From the NCBI GenBank assembly GCA_002440965.1, contig DJWJ01000007.1, forward strand, positions 1 through 48,658: a DNA stretch of 48,658 nucleotides, written 5' to 3'. Below, one piece after another: positions 1 through 7,029 of this stretch (its first letter is position 1; each line of letters opens with the position of its first letter). The notes under the pieces are model-generated. The model had not been told where the DNA came from. It made no database searches and saw only the letters and a program-made list of their open reading frames with translations. The DNA is from Candidatus Omnitrophica bacterium UBA6233. Its GTDB lineage: Bacteria; Omnitrophota; Gorgyraeia; Gygaellales; Profunditerraquicolaceae. The translations under genes and the position numbers were made by a program.

Positions 1-25
1 TCTAGGGTGAGGATTATACCAGGAG

Positions 26-640
26 TTGTTAAGCAAAGAAATCAATCATACTGATGAATTTTTAGAAATCGTAAAACGGCTTGCATTACCAAAAGTTGAA
101 GAAATGATTAAGAATGACCCGCTAGTTAAAAATAACACATGTTTTTTAATGTCTTACGGAACAATATTAAACGATAATGCGTGTTTACGGTTAGCACTTA
201 TACATCCACAATGGAATTATCAAATAGGGTTTTATGAAAAAGCAGTTATATCAATGCCTTCTGATTCAAGCAATATAGAGAGTGAAGAATGCTCAGCTGG
301 TTTAATAGAAAAATTAACTAACTTTGACAATTATGGAAATGATGACAAGGATTACGGGAAGAATCTTTTTCTGAGTTTATACAATAATGTAAAAATAATT
401 GCTCAGTACTTTAATGAAATATCGCAGAAGTCGATTTACGTTAGTCGCGATATGGATTTTGCGGCGATGTTATCCAGCGGTACTGTCATATATGGATATG
501 GTGAATCTTGCAAAGTAATGAACGGGGCTTTGCAGATGAGCATCATACCTGCGGCTCATCAAACGCGGTATTTGACGCCAGAAGTTTTTAAAGAAGGTAA
601 GAACATCAGTGAAACAATGGAAAATTCAGAAAAAACTTGA
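26..640 (+). CDS. Unrecognised protein, 204 aa, uncertain start
   Basis: I do not recognise this protein. The frame is open from base 11 (stop TGA at 8-10) to the stop at 640. A TTG at 26 directly abuts AGGAG (21-25), which is too close for a normal ribosome site, so the true start may be the ATG at 104 or the gene may be a fragment of something upstream of the window. The product looks soluble and mixed alpha/beta, with no signal peptide or membrane segment. It contains an aromatic-rich stretch (QWNYQIGFYEKAV) and an SRDMDF patch in the C-terminal third. The sequence is visibly richer in A and T than the housekeeping genes from 2737 onward, like its two neighbours, which suggests a shared accessory origin. 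Reality of the ORF is moderately supported by its length only. Confidence 0.5.
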   Translation: MLSKEINHTDEFLEIVKRLALPKVEEMIKNDPLVKNNTCFLMSYGTILNDNACLRLALIHPQWNYQIGFYEKAVISMPSDSSNIESEECSAGLIEKLTNFDNYGNDDKDYGKNLFLSLYNNVKIIAQYFNEISQKSIYVSRDMDFAAMLSSGTVIYGYGESCKVMNGALQMSIIPAAHQTRYLTPEVFKEGKNISETMENSEKT

Positions 641-703
641 CTTGGCAGCGTTGCGATGGTAAACTTTAAATATCTATTAAAGGTAGTTATATAGGAGAAA
701 CGT

Positions 704-970
704 ATGAAAGTTTTAGATAGGATATTGTACAGCGATATAATAGAATATGAAAGCTACATACCTTCATTTTCTAAAATAATCGGGAAAACCTTCGGTAATA
801 TCGAAAATGAATTTGATATTAAAATAGAACATTACCATAATTCGCCTATAACAATTGATACAAGAAAAAAGTCTAATCCAGATATTGTTGTTAAGTGTGG
901 AATGAGTTTAAAAATCTTGGGTCTCCCTAGAAATATCAATGAACTTCGTGAAGCCTATAATCTTCCTTAA
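704..970 (+). CDS. Small hypothetical protein, 88 aa
   Basis: I do not recognise this 88-residue protein. The start is well chosen: AGGAG (about 693-697) sits six bases before ATG 704. The stop TAA shares its last A with the ATG of the next gene (970), so the two are almost certainly translated together with the glycosyltransferase-like product. No membrane segment or signal peptide is visible; the chain is lysine- and isoleucine-rich with a central KIEHYHNSP stretch. Function unknown. Its tight coupling suggests a small partner, regulator or specificity subunit of the 970-1896 product. It is AT-rich like the flanking ORFs, in contrast with the operons downstream. Confidence 0.6.
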   Translation: MKVLDRILYSDIIEYESYIPSFSKIIGKTFGNIENEFDIKIEHYHNSPITIDTRKKSNPDIVVKCGMSLKILGLPRNINELREAYNLP

Positions 971-1896
971 TGTCCCCCTTGAAGTACAGTACTAATTCTA
1001 AAAATATCCATAAATTTCATTATCATTTATACTTGATTATTCCTGCATTTGCTAATAATGAAAACGTGGAGAAAAAACGGGTAGAATCTTTTAGAACGTG
1101 GAGTATAAATGTGTTCAAAAAGATTGCAGATAAATTAAAAGTCAAAGTAAATTATATGGAAGGCTACTGTGGTCAGGAAGATCGCCAGGGCAGTATTAAT
1201 AAAAGATACGGTAAGGGAACAACTAAAGGGCAATTTATCAGAGAAAAAATCTCTGTTATATTAACTACGTTAAGAGATGTATCAATAAAGCTTGAGGAAA
1301 AAACATTTGTAATACTAATAGATGGCACTGGACGAATTGACTATAATTCAGTTGTTACTGTACTAAAATCACTAATTTCTGGGGAAGAGTTAGTTTTGAG
1401 CTGTCGTTTAGGTAAACTAGCAGTTTCTAAAAAAAGAGAGACCGTTGAGCTTTTCGAAAATTTTCTTGTTTCAGAAAAATATAGGGTTTATTTACCTGAT
1501 GCCCAATGCGGATGCTGGGGTTTCCGATTGACTGCTAAGGATCGCCTTCCATTTGATTCAGAGAAATATTCCATCGAAATAGAGCTATTAATTAACGCTC
1601 TTAAAAATAATATTAATGTTTGTTTTGCGCCTGTTAAGACTATTCCAGATACACGCACTAGCAGTTTTAAAGCAAAAGATAATTTTGACAAGCTGAAGTT
1701 TATCGCAAAATCACTCCAGTTTGACAGGTTTGACCTAGAAGCGAAATATCTAAAATTCATTAAAGAGAAGAGAAAGAAGCTCCCAGCTTCTTATGCGGCC
1801 TTGTTTAAGAAAATCAAAAGGGAATATAAAAATAGATTACGCTGTAGAAACAAATGTGGTATAAAGTGTCTATCTCAAGTAACTAAAATAAGATAG
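970..1896 (+). CDS. Putative family-2-like (GT-A fold) glycosyltransferase, 308 aa
   Basis: Several motifs laid out in GT2 order suggest a nucleotide-sugar-dependent glycosyltransferase. LIIPAF (residues 22-27) matches the first beta strand, where GT2 enzymes usually have a pattern like VIPAYNEE. GKGTTKG (81-87) resembles the GKGxAL region. ILIDGTGRID (115-124) stands where family members carry the DxD strand (for example MDADGQHDP). PDAQCGCWGFRL (176-187) followed by SIEIELL (201-207) strongly resembles the DTQCGFR...FDIEILL block of dolichyl-phosphate-mannose-type enzymes. The acidic triad is degenerate (DGTG, only one clear metal-binding Asp), so activity is uncertain. No membrane helices are seen; the C-terminus is very basic (residues 265-308). 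It overlaps the upstream 88-aa gene by one base. Family assignment is my inference from motif order, not a search. Confidence 0.5.
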   Translation: MSPLKYSTNSKNIHKFHYHLYLIIPAFANNENVEKKRVESFRTWSINVFKKIADKLKVKVNYMEGYCGQEDRQGSINKRYGKGTTKGQFIREKISVILTTLRDVSIKLEEKTFVILIDGTGRIDYNSVVTVLKSLISGEELVLSCRLGKLAVSKKRETVELFENFLVSEKYRVYLPDAQCGCWGFRLTAKDRLPFDSEKYSIEIELLINALKNNINVCFAPVKTIPDTRTSSFKAKDNFDKLKFIAKSLQFDRFDLEAKYLKFIKEKRKKLPASYAALFKKIKREYKNRLRCRNKCGIKCLSQVTKIR

Positions 1897-1988
1897 TTTA
1901 CTGCCGGCTGAGTTATCATGCTTTTATCGTGAGAGACTACCCACCGCGTACCCTTTTTTAACTCCGCATTATCTTTGTGGTTATTCAA

Positions 1989-2009
1989 GGCCTACTTAAG
2001 GGCTGTTTT
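1989..2009 (+). terminator. Weak terminator-like hairpin
   Basis: GGCC (1989-1992) can pair with GGCT (2001-2004) across an eight-base loop, with one G-U pair, and is followed by GTTTTTATTTTTT. The stem is only four pairs, so this is a tentative end signal for the accessory genes to the left. Confidence 0.25.
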
Positions 2010-2107
2010 TATTTTTTGTATCTTCAATGCTTCAATGTCTCATTAGCTTGCAAGGCGTCGTTTGGTTATTGCGCCTTTATTTTTCTTAGATAATATACGA
2101 GATTTTC

Positions 2108-2134
2108 GATTTATGTTAATTAGATTTATGTTAA
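2108..2134. repeat. Tandem 12-base repeat GATTTATGTTAA, possible operator
   Basis: GATTTATGTTAA occurs at 2108-2119 and again at 2123-2134 (15-base period). The second copy overlaps a TAAAAT sequence (2132-2137) that could act as a -10 element. The pair lies just upstream of the ribosome site (GAGAGGAG, about 2145-2154) of an HTH protein gene, the usual place for an autoregulatory operator. Operator function is inference. Confidence 0.35.
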
Positions 2135-2159
2135 AATAAACAAGCGAGAGGAGATAGCT

Positions 2160-2571
2160 ATGGACGATTTAAAAAAAGCATCTGGTTCTTTATGATAAAC
2201 AGGGCAAAGTTATAGCGATTTATCCAGTTGGCAGTGAGGAGCATTGGAGATTCCATCGGGTTCTAGAAATTTTAGTCGAGGCAGGAAAGAGGCGCTTAGA
2301 AAAGCTGATCAGTAAAAAGCAGGAACGCGAAGAGCAGATAAGTCAGGTATTAGATGAACCAGATAAGAAAATCATCCGCAGGGCAAAAAAGAGGAAACTT
2401 AAAAGATACAATCTATCGCAAGCGGCAAAGATACTTGACATACCGAGACAGACTTTATACTACTGGATAAAGAAAGGCTGGGTTAAACCAAGACGGGATT
2501 GCAGGAAGTATACTGTTTTTACAGTTTTTGACATAGAGGAAATTATAAAATGGCGAAATGCCATAAAATAG
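2160..2571 (+). pseudogene. Helix-turn-helix DNA-binding protein broken by one extra base in an A7 run
   Basis: ATG 2160 has a good ribosome site (AGGAG) but its frame stops at TGA 2193-2195 after 11 codons. Dropping one A from the run 2171-2177 gives a continuous 136-residue protein reading MDDLKKHLVLYDKQGK at its start and ending at TAG 2569-2571. The downstream frame has no ATG, GTG or TTG near its beginning, so simple ORF calling misses it. The C-terminal part, NLSQAAKILDIPRQTLYYW followed by IKKGWVKP, is a classic MerR/excisionase-like helix-turn-helix with a wing, after a charged helical middle region. The frame would need +1 (not -1) slippage; the -1 frame closes quickly. It may be a true pseudogene, a sequencing/assembly indel, or a gene decoded by slippage on A7. 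Target unknown; the nearby repeats are candidate binding sites. Confidence 0.7.
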
Positions 2572-2684
2572 GCAAAGAACCGAATGTTAGAAGAGACACG
2601 CACAAATATTTTCAACACTTTGATTTTCAAAGAGATATACACTTTTTATTCTAAAAATATTTTTTGATTTTACAGTTTTTGACA
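2517..2684. repeat. 17-base direct repeat pair TTTTACAGTTTTTGACA
   Basis: An identical 17-mer occurs at 2517-2533 (inside the 3' end of the HTH frame, encoding part of TVFTVFD) and at 2668-2684 (start-to-start distance 151 bases), just upstream of the miaB promoter. Matching sequence stops abruptly on both sides. It could be a regulator binding site or the scar of a short duplication. The segment between 2572 and 2736 contains no gene. Confidence 0.6.
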
Positions 2685-2689
2685 CCCCT

Positions 2690-2718
2690 TTGACAGAGGG
2701 CCAAAAGATATGTATTCT
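2690..2718 (+). promoter_or_regulatory. Sigma-70-type promoter of the miaB operon
   Basis: TTGACA (2690-2695), 17-base spacer, TATTCT (2713-2718). Transcription would begin near 2725, about 12 bases before the miaB ATG, so the GGAG at 2724-2727 would lie at the very 5' end of the message. Confidence 0.45.
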
Positions 2719-2736
2719 CATGCGGAGCAATAAGTT

Positions 2737-3846
2737 ATGACGAAAAAGGTATTCATTAAAAGTTTTGGCTGTCAGATGAATATGCGGGATTCGGAGGTTG
2801 TCTCCGGTTTACTGCGGAAGGCAGGGTACGGGATTTGTGATAATCCAAAGGAAGCCGACATAATAATTCTTAATACTTGCTCTGTGCGCCAGCATGCGGA
2901 AGATAAGGTTTGGAGCGAGGCAGGCAGGTTCAAGGACGGAAAGATTGTGGGTATAATCGGCTGTATGGCTAAAAATTACGAGCAGGGAATTTTTGAGAGA
3001 GCTAAAAATGTCAGTTTCGCGGTGGGGCCCGCGGATATCGACAAGATCCCGAAAATTCTTGCAAAACTTTTGAAGACGAACCTCTTTGAACGCAAGATTT
3101 GGGAGACTGATGGAGAAACCCGGCCCGAATCTATTTATCACACCGGTTTTTACCAGGATAAAAACCACGCTTTCGTGGTTATCTCCGAAGGCTGTTCTAA
3201 TTTTTGCTCTTATTGCGTTGTTCCTTATAGCCGCGGGAGTTTGCGCCACCGTGATTCCAAAGATATAATTAAGGAGATAAAAGCGGCGATAGATATGGGA
3301 ATCACTTCGTTTACGTTATTGGGCCAGAATGTAAATGCTTTTGAATGCCAGGGAGTAAATTTTATAAAGCTTCTTGGGCTTGTTAACGCTGCTAAAGGGT
3401 TAAAGGAATTCGGTTTTATTACTTCGCATCCCAAAGACGCCGGAATCGAATTGTTTAAGGCGATGGCTAATTCCGAAAAGCTGAAGAAATATTTGCATTT
3501 GCCGGCCCAATCCGGCTCGGACCGGATTTTAAAACTTATGAACCGCGGGTATTCGCGAAAATACTATTTGGAATTAGCGGATAATTATCGTAAGATTGTA
3601 AAGGATGGGGCGTTGACAACCGATATAATCGTCGGGTTTCCTACGGAATCCGAAGCTGATTTTAAAGACACCTTTGATTTGGTGAAAGATGTCCGGTTTA
3701 ACACCGCTTTTATATTTAAATATTCTCCCCGCCCGCATACCGAGGCTTTTAAGATGGCGGATACGGCGCCTAAAGAAGAGAAAGAGGCTAGGCATAGGTT
3801 GATATTGGACTTGCAGAAAAAGATATCAAGAGAGAAAAGAAGATGA
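2737..3846 (+). CDS. miaB: tRNA 2-methylthio-N6-isopentenyladenosine synthase MiaB, lacking TRAM domain
   Basis: Radical-SAM methylthiotransferase that converts i6A37 of tRNA to ms2i6A37, acting after MiaA (encoded two genes downstream). The N-terminal UPF0004 domain has the three cluster-binding cysteines C12, C48 and C76. The radical SAM motif GCSNFCSYC gives C153, C157 and C160. The protein is 369 aa while the family is usually about 430-440. It follows the normal sequence through the conserved Pro-rich KYSPRPHTEA region and the RHRL helix, then stops at residues KISREKRR, exactly where the TRAM RNA-binding domain should begin. The stop (3844-3846) overlaps the next ATG by four bases and lies 8 bases before a dispersed palindrome. 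Loss of TRAM may weaken tRNA binding; catalytic parts are intact. Confidence 0.93.
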   Translation: MTKKVFIKSFGCQMNMRDSEVVSGLLRKAGYGICDNPKEADIIILNTCSVRQHAEDKVWSEAGRFKDGKIVGIIGCMAKNYEQGIFERAKNVSFAVGPADIDKIPKILAKLLKTNLFERKIWETDGETRPESIYHTGFYQDKNHAFVVISEGCSNFCSYCVVPYSRGSLRHRDSKDIIKEIKAAIDMGITSFTLLGQNVNAFECQGVNFIKLLGLVNAAKGLKEFGFITSHPKDAGIELFKAMANSEKLKKYLHLPAQSGSDRILKLMNRGYSRKYYLELADNYRKIVKDGALTTDIIVGFPTESEADFKDTFDLVKDVRFNTAFIFKYSPRPHTEAFKMADTAPKEEKEARHRLILDLQKKISREKRR

Positions 3847-4706
3847 ATGAGATTAATGACAAACTGCAAAATTCAAAGCACAAAATAAATCTAAAAGCTA
3901 AATTTCCAATACCAAAACAAAGCTTTTGTCATTTGCGCTTTGTCATTTGGATTTATTTTGTCATTTGCGCTTTGTCATTTGGATTTATTTTGGAGGCGTA
4001 TGCTTCGAATCTGGATACCATTAAGGCTAATCTGCTAGAGGGAGATTACAAGGCTGCCATAATCGAGGGAGAAAAACTCATTGCCAAAGATCCGCATTCG
4101 GATGAGCTGTATTATATTTTGGGATTATGTTATCTGAAGGATGGAAATTACCTGCGCGCGTCCGATATATTCGAGGTGATTATTAATGAATTTCGCGGCT
4201 CAAGGTTTAAGGAAGAAGCAATGCTGGGTTTGGGCGATACGTATTTGTTACGCAATGATTTTACCAAGGCTCGGGAAATCTATCAAACTATCATTAAAGA
4301 CAACCCCAGGACTAAGCTAAAAACCCAGATATTTTACCGTTTAAGCGAGGTGGGATTTAAAAAAGGGGATGTAGGTTCAGGTAAAGATTATTTGGCGAAA
4401 TTAAGAGATAAATATCCTTTGGCTCCGGAAGCCAAACAAAGCCAGGAAATCTGCCCGGTTGAAAAAAATAACCCCAGTTTTTATTACTCTGTTCAAATAG
4501 GTTCGTTCTCTCATTCCGGTAATGCGAATAACCTGGTAAAGAAACTGTCAAAGAACAAGTATCCCGCTTATGTCGAAGAAGGTTCTAGCGCTCTGGGCGC
4601 TAAGATTTGGCGGGTAAAGGTTGGTAGGTTAAAGAGCCGCCAGGAAGCCGAGGATTTGAATAAAAAGCTCCGTGAAGAAGGTTATCCCACGAAAATATGC
4701 CCCTGA
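3843..4706 (+). CDS. TPR and SPOR domain envelope protein with a repeat-derived N-terminus
   Basis: A secreted protein of 287 aa. After a basic start (1-30) comes a hydrophobic stretch at about 32-50 ending in an AYA-S cleavage-like site (about 54), then TPR-like helical repeats (about 55-195; GDYKAAIIEGEKLI, LYYILGLCYLKDGNYLRA, GDTYLLRNDFTKAREIY). A C-terminal SPOR domain (about 212-287; YYSVQIGSFS, KIWRVKVGRL) would bind denuded peptidoglycan glycans in the periplasm, typically at division sites. Strikingly, residues about 5-50 are encoded by a dispersed palindrome (3855-3991), including a perfect tandem 32-base duplication read in two different frames. No other in-frame ATG exists: the ATG at 4000 is out of frame. 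It overlaps miaB by 4 bases and miaA by 10. Confidence 0.85.
   Translation: MNEINDKLQNSKHKINLKAKFPIPKQSFCHLRFVIWIYFVICALSFGFILEAYASNLDTIKANLLEGDYKAAIIEGEKLIAKDPHSDELYYILGLCYLKDGNYLRASDIFEVIINEFRGSRFKEEAMLGLGDTYLLRNDFTKAREIYQTIIKDNPRTKLKTQIFYRLSEVGFKKGDVGSGKDYLAKLRDKYPLAPEAKQSQEICPVEKNNPSFYYSVQIGSFSHSGNANNLVKKLSKNKYPAYVEEGSSALGAKIWRVKVGRLKSRQEAEDLNKKLREEGYPTKICP
3855..3991. repeat. Dispersed imperfect palindrome, copy R1 (within coding sequence)
   Basis: Left arm begins AATGACAAA (3855) and continues with CAAAATTCAAAGCACAAAA and AATAAATC. The right arm contains GATTTATTTTGTCATTTGCG and CTTTGTCATT, partly complementary to it. Inside the right arm a 32-base unit starting TTTTGTCATTTGCG is perfectly duplicated in tandem (3924-3955 and 3956-3987). 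Same family as 38879-39003 and 41517-41634. It lies entirely inside the TPR-SPOR gene and starts 8 bases after the miaB stop. Confidence 0.75.
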
Positions 4707-5641
4707 AGTTGAATTCAAAATCTAAAAAAAAGAATAAAATTGTATTTTTGGCCGGGCCAACGGCAATTGGCAAGTCGGAGGTTGCGGTGGAATTGGCTAA
4801 GAGGCTGCATAGCCAGGTTATTTCCTGCGATTCCATGCAGATTTATAAAGGTATGGATATTATTACTTCTAAACCAGGGAGCAGCCTAAAAAACAGGGTG
4901 AAGCATCATCTTATCGGCTCTGTTTCCTGTGACAGGGAATACAACGTTTCCAGATACCGTCGGGAAGCTATTGGAATTATAAAGAAATTGATAAAAAGAG
5001 GAAAAATCCCGGTTTTTTGCGGCGGCACAGGTTTGTATGTTTCCATACTGGTCGATGGAATTTTCAAGGGTAGTAGAGGTAACTTGGCTTTGCGCAAGAA
5101 ATTCTACCGGTTGGCGGATAGCTACGGAAATGATTATTTGTACCGCCGTTTAAAACGAATCGATAAAAACGCGGCAGACAAGATTCATCCGAACGATATC
5201 AAGCGAATTATCCGGGCTTTGGAGGTTTATGTAACCAGCGGCAAACCCATATCTGTTTTGCAGCAGGAACGCAAAGGTTTAAGCAGTGATTATGATGTGA
5301 GGATTTTTTGCTTGAATATGGATAGAGATTTTCTTTATCAAAGAATTGATCGCCGGGTAGATAAGATGTTCAAGGGCGGTTTATTAAAAGAGGTTAAAAA
5401 ATTACTCAGTAAAAAATTAAGTAAGACCGCGCAAGGAGCCATCGGGATAAAAGAATTAAAAGGTTATTTTAAAGGTGAATATAGCCTGCAAGAAGCTTTA
5501 CGCTTGATGAAGCGCAATACCCGGCATTATGCCAAGAGGCAATTGTCCTGGTTTAAAAAAGACAAGCGAATACGCTGGGTTAACGTCAAAGAAGATGAAA
5601 AACCGTTTCAAATTGCCAAGAGAATAAGTAACTTTATTTAA
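4697..5641 (+). CDS. miaA: tRNA dimethylallyltransferase MiaA
   Basis: Transfers the dimethylallyl group from DMAPP to A37 of tRNAs reading UNN codons, giving i6A37, the substrate of MiaB from the same operon. The P-loop is GPTAIGKS (20-27; an Ile where many have Ser), followed by the SCDSMQIYKGMDI block (43-55) that binds substrate, the FCGGTGLY motif, and the IIRALEVY segment in the insertion region. The C-terminus has the conserved RNTRHYAKRQLSWFK helix. Length 314 aa is normal. The ATG lies within the last codons of the TPR-SPOR gene (10-base overlap, ATGCCCCTGA), so translation is probably coupled. hflX follows after 30 bases, the same miaA-hflX neighbourhood found in many bacteria (there usually with hfq, absent here). 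Confidence 0.95.
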   Translation: MPLKLNSKSKKKNKIVFLAGPTAIGKSEVAVELAKRLHSQVISCDSMQIYKGMDIITSKPGSSLKNRVKHHLIGSVSCDREYNVSRYRREAIGIIKKLIKRGKIPVFCGGTGLYVSILVDGIFKGSRGNLALRKKFYRLADSYGNDYLYRRLKRIDKNAADKIHPNDIKRIIRALEVYVTSGKPISVLQQERKGLSSDYDVRIFCLNMDRDFLYQRIDRRVDKMFKGGLLKEVKKLLSKKLSKTAQGAIGIKELKGYFKGEYSLQEALRLMKRNTRHYAKRQLSWFKKDKRIRWVNVKEDEKPFQIAKRISNFI

Positions 5642-5671
5642 CAGCCGCATGAATGAGCGTTGGAGAGAATA

Positions 5672-6940
5672 ATGGAAAGAGCTTTATTGGTTACTGTTGA
5701 GTTTAAGCGCGAGAAGGAAAAGCCGGGATCCGAAGACTTTGCGCAGGAGTTGGAGGAATTGGTTTCGGCTTGCGCGGTAGAGGCCGTAGATAATATTACC
5801 GTATTTTGCGAGAAACCCACGCCTAATCTTCTTATCGGAAAAGGCAAGGCAGAGGAATTAGCTTTGCTTGTTCAGGAGGAAAATGCGGATACTGTAATTT
5901 TTAGCCGGGATCTCTCCGGAACGCAACAGCGTAATCTGGAAGATGTGATCGGTAAAAAGACTATCGACCGGACCCAGCTAATTTTGGATATATTTAGCCG
6001 CCGGGCAAAAAGCCCGGAAGGTAAAATGCAGGTTGAGCTTGCCCAGTTGCAATATTTAATGCCGCGTTTGGTCGGTAAAGGGATTATGCTCTCGCGCCTG
6101 GGCGGCGGAGTGGGGACGCGCGGCCCGGGAGAGCAAAAGCTGGAATTAGACAGGAGAACTATCCGTAAAAGGATTGATCGGTTGGAGGCCGACCTAAAAG
6201 GTTTAATGCTGCGGCGCACGGTTATGCGAAAAAAAAGAAAAGATAATTCTATTCCCTTGATTGCTCTGGTTGGTTATACCAGCGCCGGAAAATCCACTCT
6301 TTTGAATACTTTGACCAATAGTGAACAAGTGGTATCAAATTCTCTGTTTACAACCCTTGATCCGTTATCCAAGAATTTTCAGCTGCCTAATGGCGAGAAT
6401 GTGGTGATTTCCGATACGGTTGGTTTCCTGCGCGAGCTTCCGCATCATCTTATCGAAGCGTTCAAGGCTACTCTTGAAGAAGTGGTTCAAGCTGATCTCT
6501 TGGTCCATGTTTTAGACGCCAGTTCTCCTAAGGTATATGAGCATAGCCAAGCTGTGTTTGAAGTTTTGGAAGAACTGGGAGTGAAGGATAAACCGGCAAT
6601 AACCGCTTTAAATAAGATTGACCTCATGGATGATAAAATGTGGGTTGAGAAGCTAAAGGAAGATTTTCCCGGTTCTGTGGAAATTTCGGCAAAATTGAGG
6701 ATAAATATCGAGGGGTTGTTTGAAAGGATGGAAGAATCTTTTAGTTGCCGGATGGTGAATACCGAAGTTTTGGTTCCTTCCGGACGAATGGATATTATAG
6801 ATTTATTTTACCGGCAGGGAAAAGTTGAAAAAATTGAATACCGGCAAAAGGGTATAAAAGTTAAGGTTAATTTGCCAAGAATCCTGTTTGCTAAGTTATT
6901 GAGCAATCACGAAATAGAGGAAATCGGGTTGCGCGGTTAA
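5672..6940 (+). CDS. hflX: GTPase HflX
   Basis: Ribosome-associated GTPase that splits stalled or heat-damaged 70S ribosomes. The N-terminal HflX domain includes the glycine-rich loop GGGVGTRGPGE (about 144-154) and a coiled segment up to about residue 190. The G domain has G1 GYTSAGKST (201-209), G3 DTVGF (248-252) and G4 NKID (314-317), then a C-terminal domain ending in the EEIGLRG tail. I chose ATG 5672 (422 aa) because GGAGAG (5662-5667) precedes it; an in-frame TTG at 5660 would add four residues and lacks a ribosome site. It is the last gene of the miaB operon; the promoter of the heat-shock operon starts ten bases after its stop. Confidence 0.93.
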   Translation: MERALLVTVEFKREKEKPGSEDFAQELEELVSACAVEAVDNITVFCEKPTPNLLIGKGKAEELALLVQEENADTVIFSRDLSGTQQRNLEDVIGKKTIDRTQLILDIFSRRAKSPEGKMQVELAQLQYLMPRLVGKGIMLSRLGGGVGTRGPGEQKLELDRRTIRKRIDRLEADLKGLMLRRTVMRKKRKDNSIPLIALVGYTSAGKSTLLNTLTNSEQVVSNSLFTTLDPLSKNFQLPNGENVVISDTVGFLRELPHHLIEAFKATLEEVVQADLLVHVLDASSPKVYEHSQAVFEVLEELGVKDKPAITALNKIDLMDDKMWVEKLKEDFPGSVEISAKLRINIEGLFERMEESFSCRMVNTEVLVPSGRMDIIDLFYRQGKVEKIEYRQKGIKVKVNLPRILFAKLLSNHEIEEIGLRG

Positions 6941-6949
6941 ATTTTAGGG

Positions 6950-6977
6950 TTGACAAAAAGAAAAATTGTGTTAAAAT
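6950..6977 (+). promoter_or_regulatory. Promoter of the hrcA-grpE-dnaK-dnaJ operon
   Basis: TTGACA (6950-6955), 16-base spacer, TAAAAT (6972-6977). The predicted start point (about 6984) falls at the left edge of the CIRCE operator, so bound HrcA would block initiation. Confidence 0.75.
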
Positions 6978-6983
6978 TTTCTT

Positions 6984-7010
6984 TTAGCATTCTTTAGGTG
7001 AGAGTGCTAA
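6984..7010. promoter_or_regulatory. CIRCE heat-shock operator
   Basis: TTAGCATTC (6984-6992), nine-base spacer, GAGTGCTAA (7002-7010). This matches the CIRCE consensus TTAGCACTC-N9-GAGTGCTAA with one mismatch in the left arm. HrcA binding here would give autoregulated, heat-inducible expression of the chaperone operon. Confidence 0.95.
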
Positions 7011-7029
7011 TCTCTAAAAAAGGTAATTT

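Larger units (their letters stand above)
1897..2159. other. Intergenic stretch of about 263 bases without a gene
   Basis: No ORF with coding character is visible on either strand. The stretch holds a weak hairpin followed by a T-rich run (1989-2017), which may end transcription from the 970-1896 gene, and near its right end a tandem 12-base repeat directly before the ribosome site of the broken HTH gene. Otherwise I see nothing in it. Confidence 0.5.

Noticed and set aside
2172..2178. Programmed -1 frameshift at a slippery A6G site
   Set aside because: The frame needed to continue the HTH protein is +1; the -1 frame hits a stop after a few codons.
5649..5672. Seven-codon ORF (MNERWRE) whose stop overlaps the hflX start
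   Set aside because: Too short and without its own ribosome site; the GGAG it contains is simply the hflX ribosome site.
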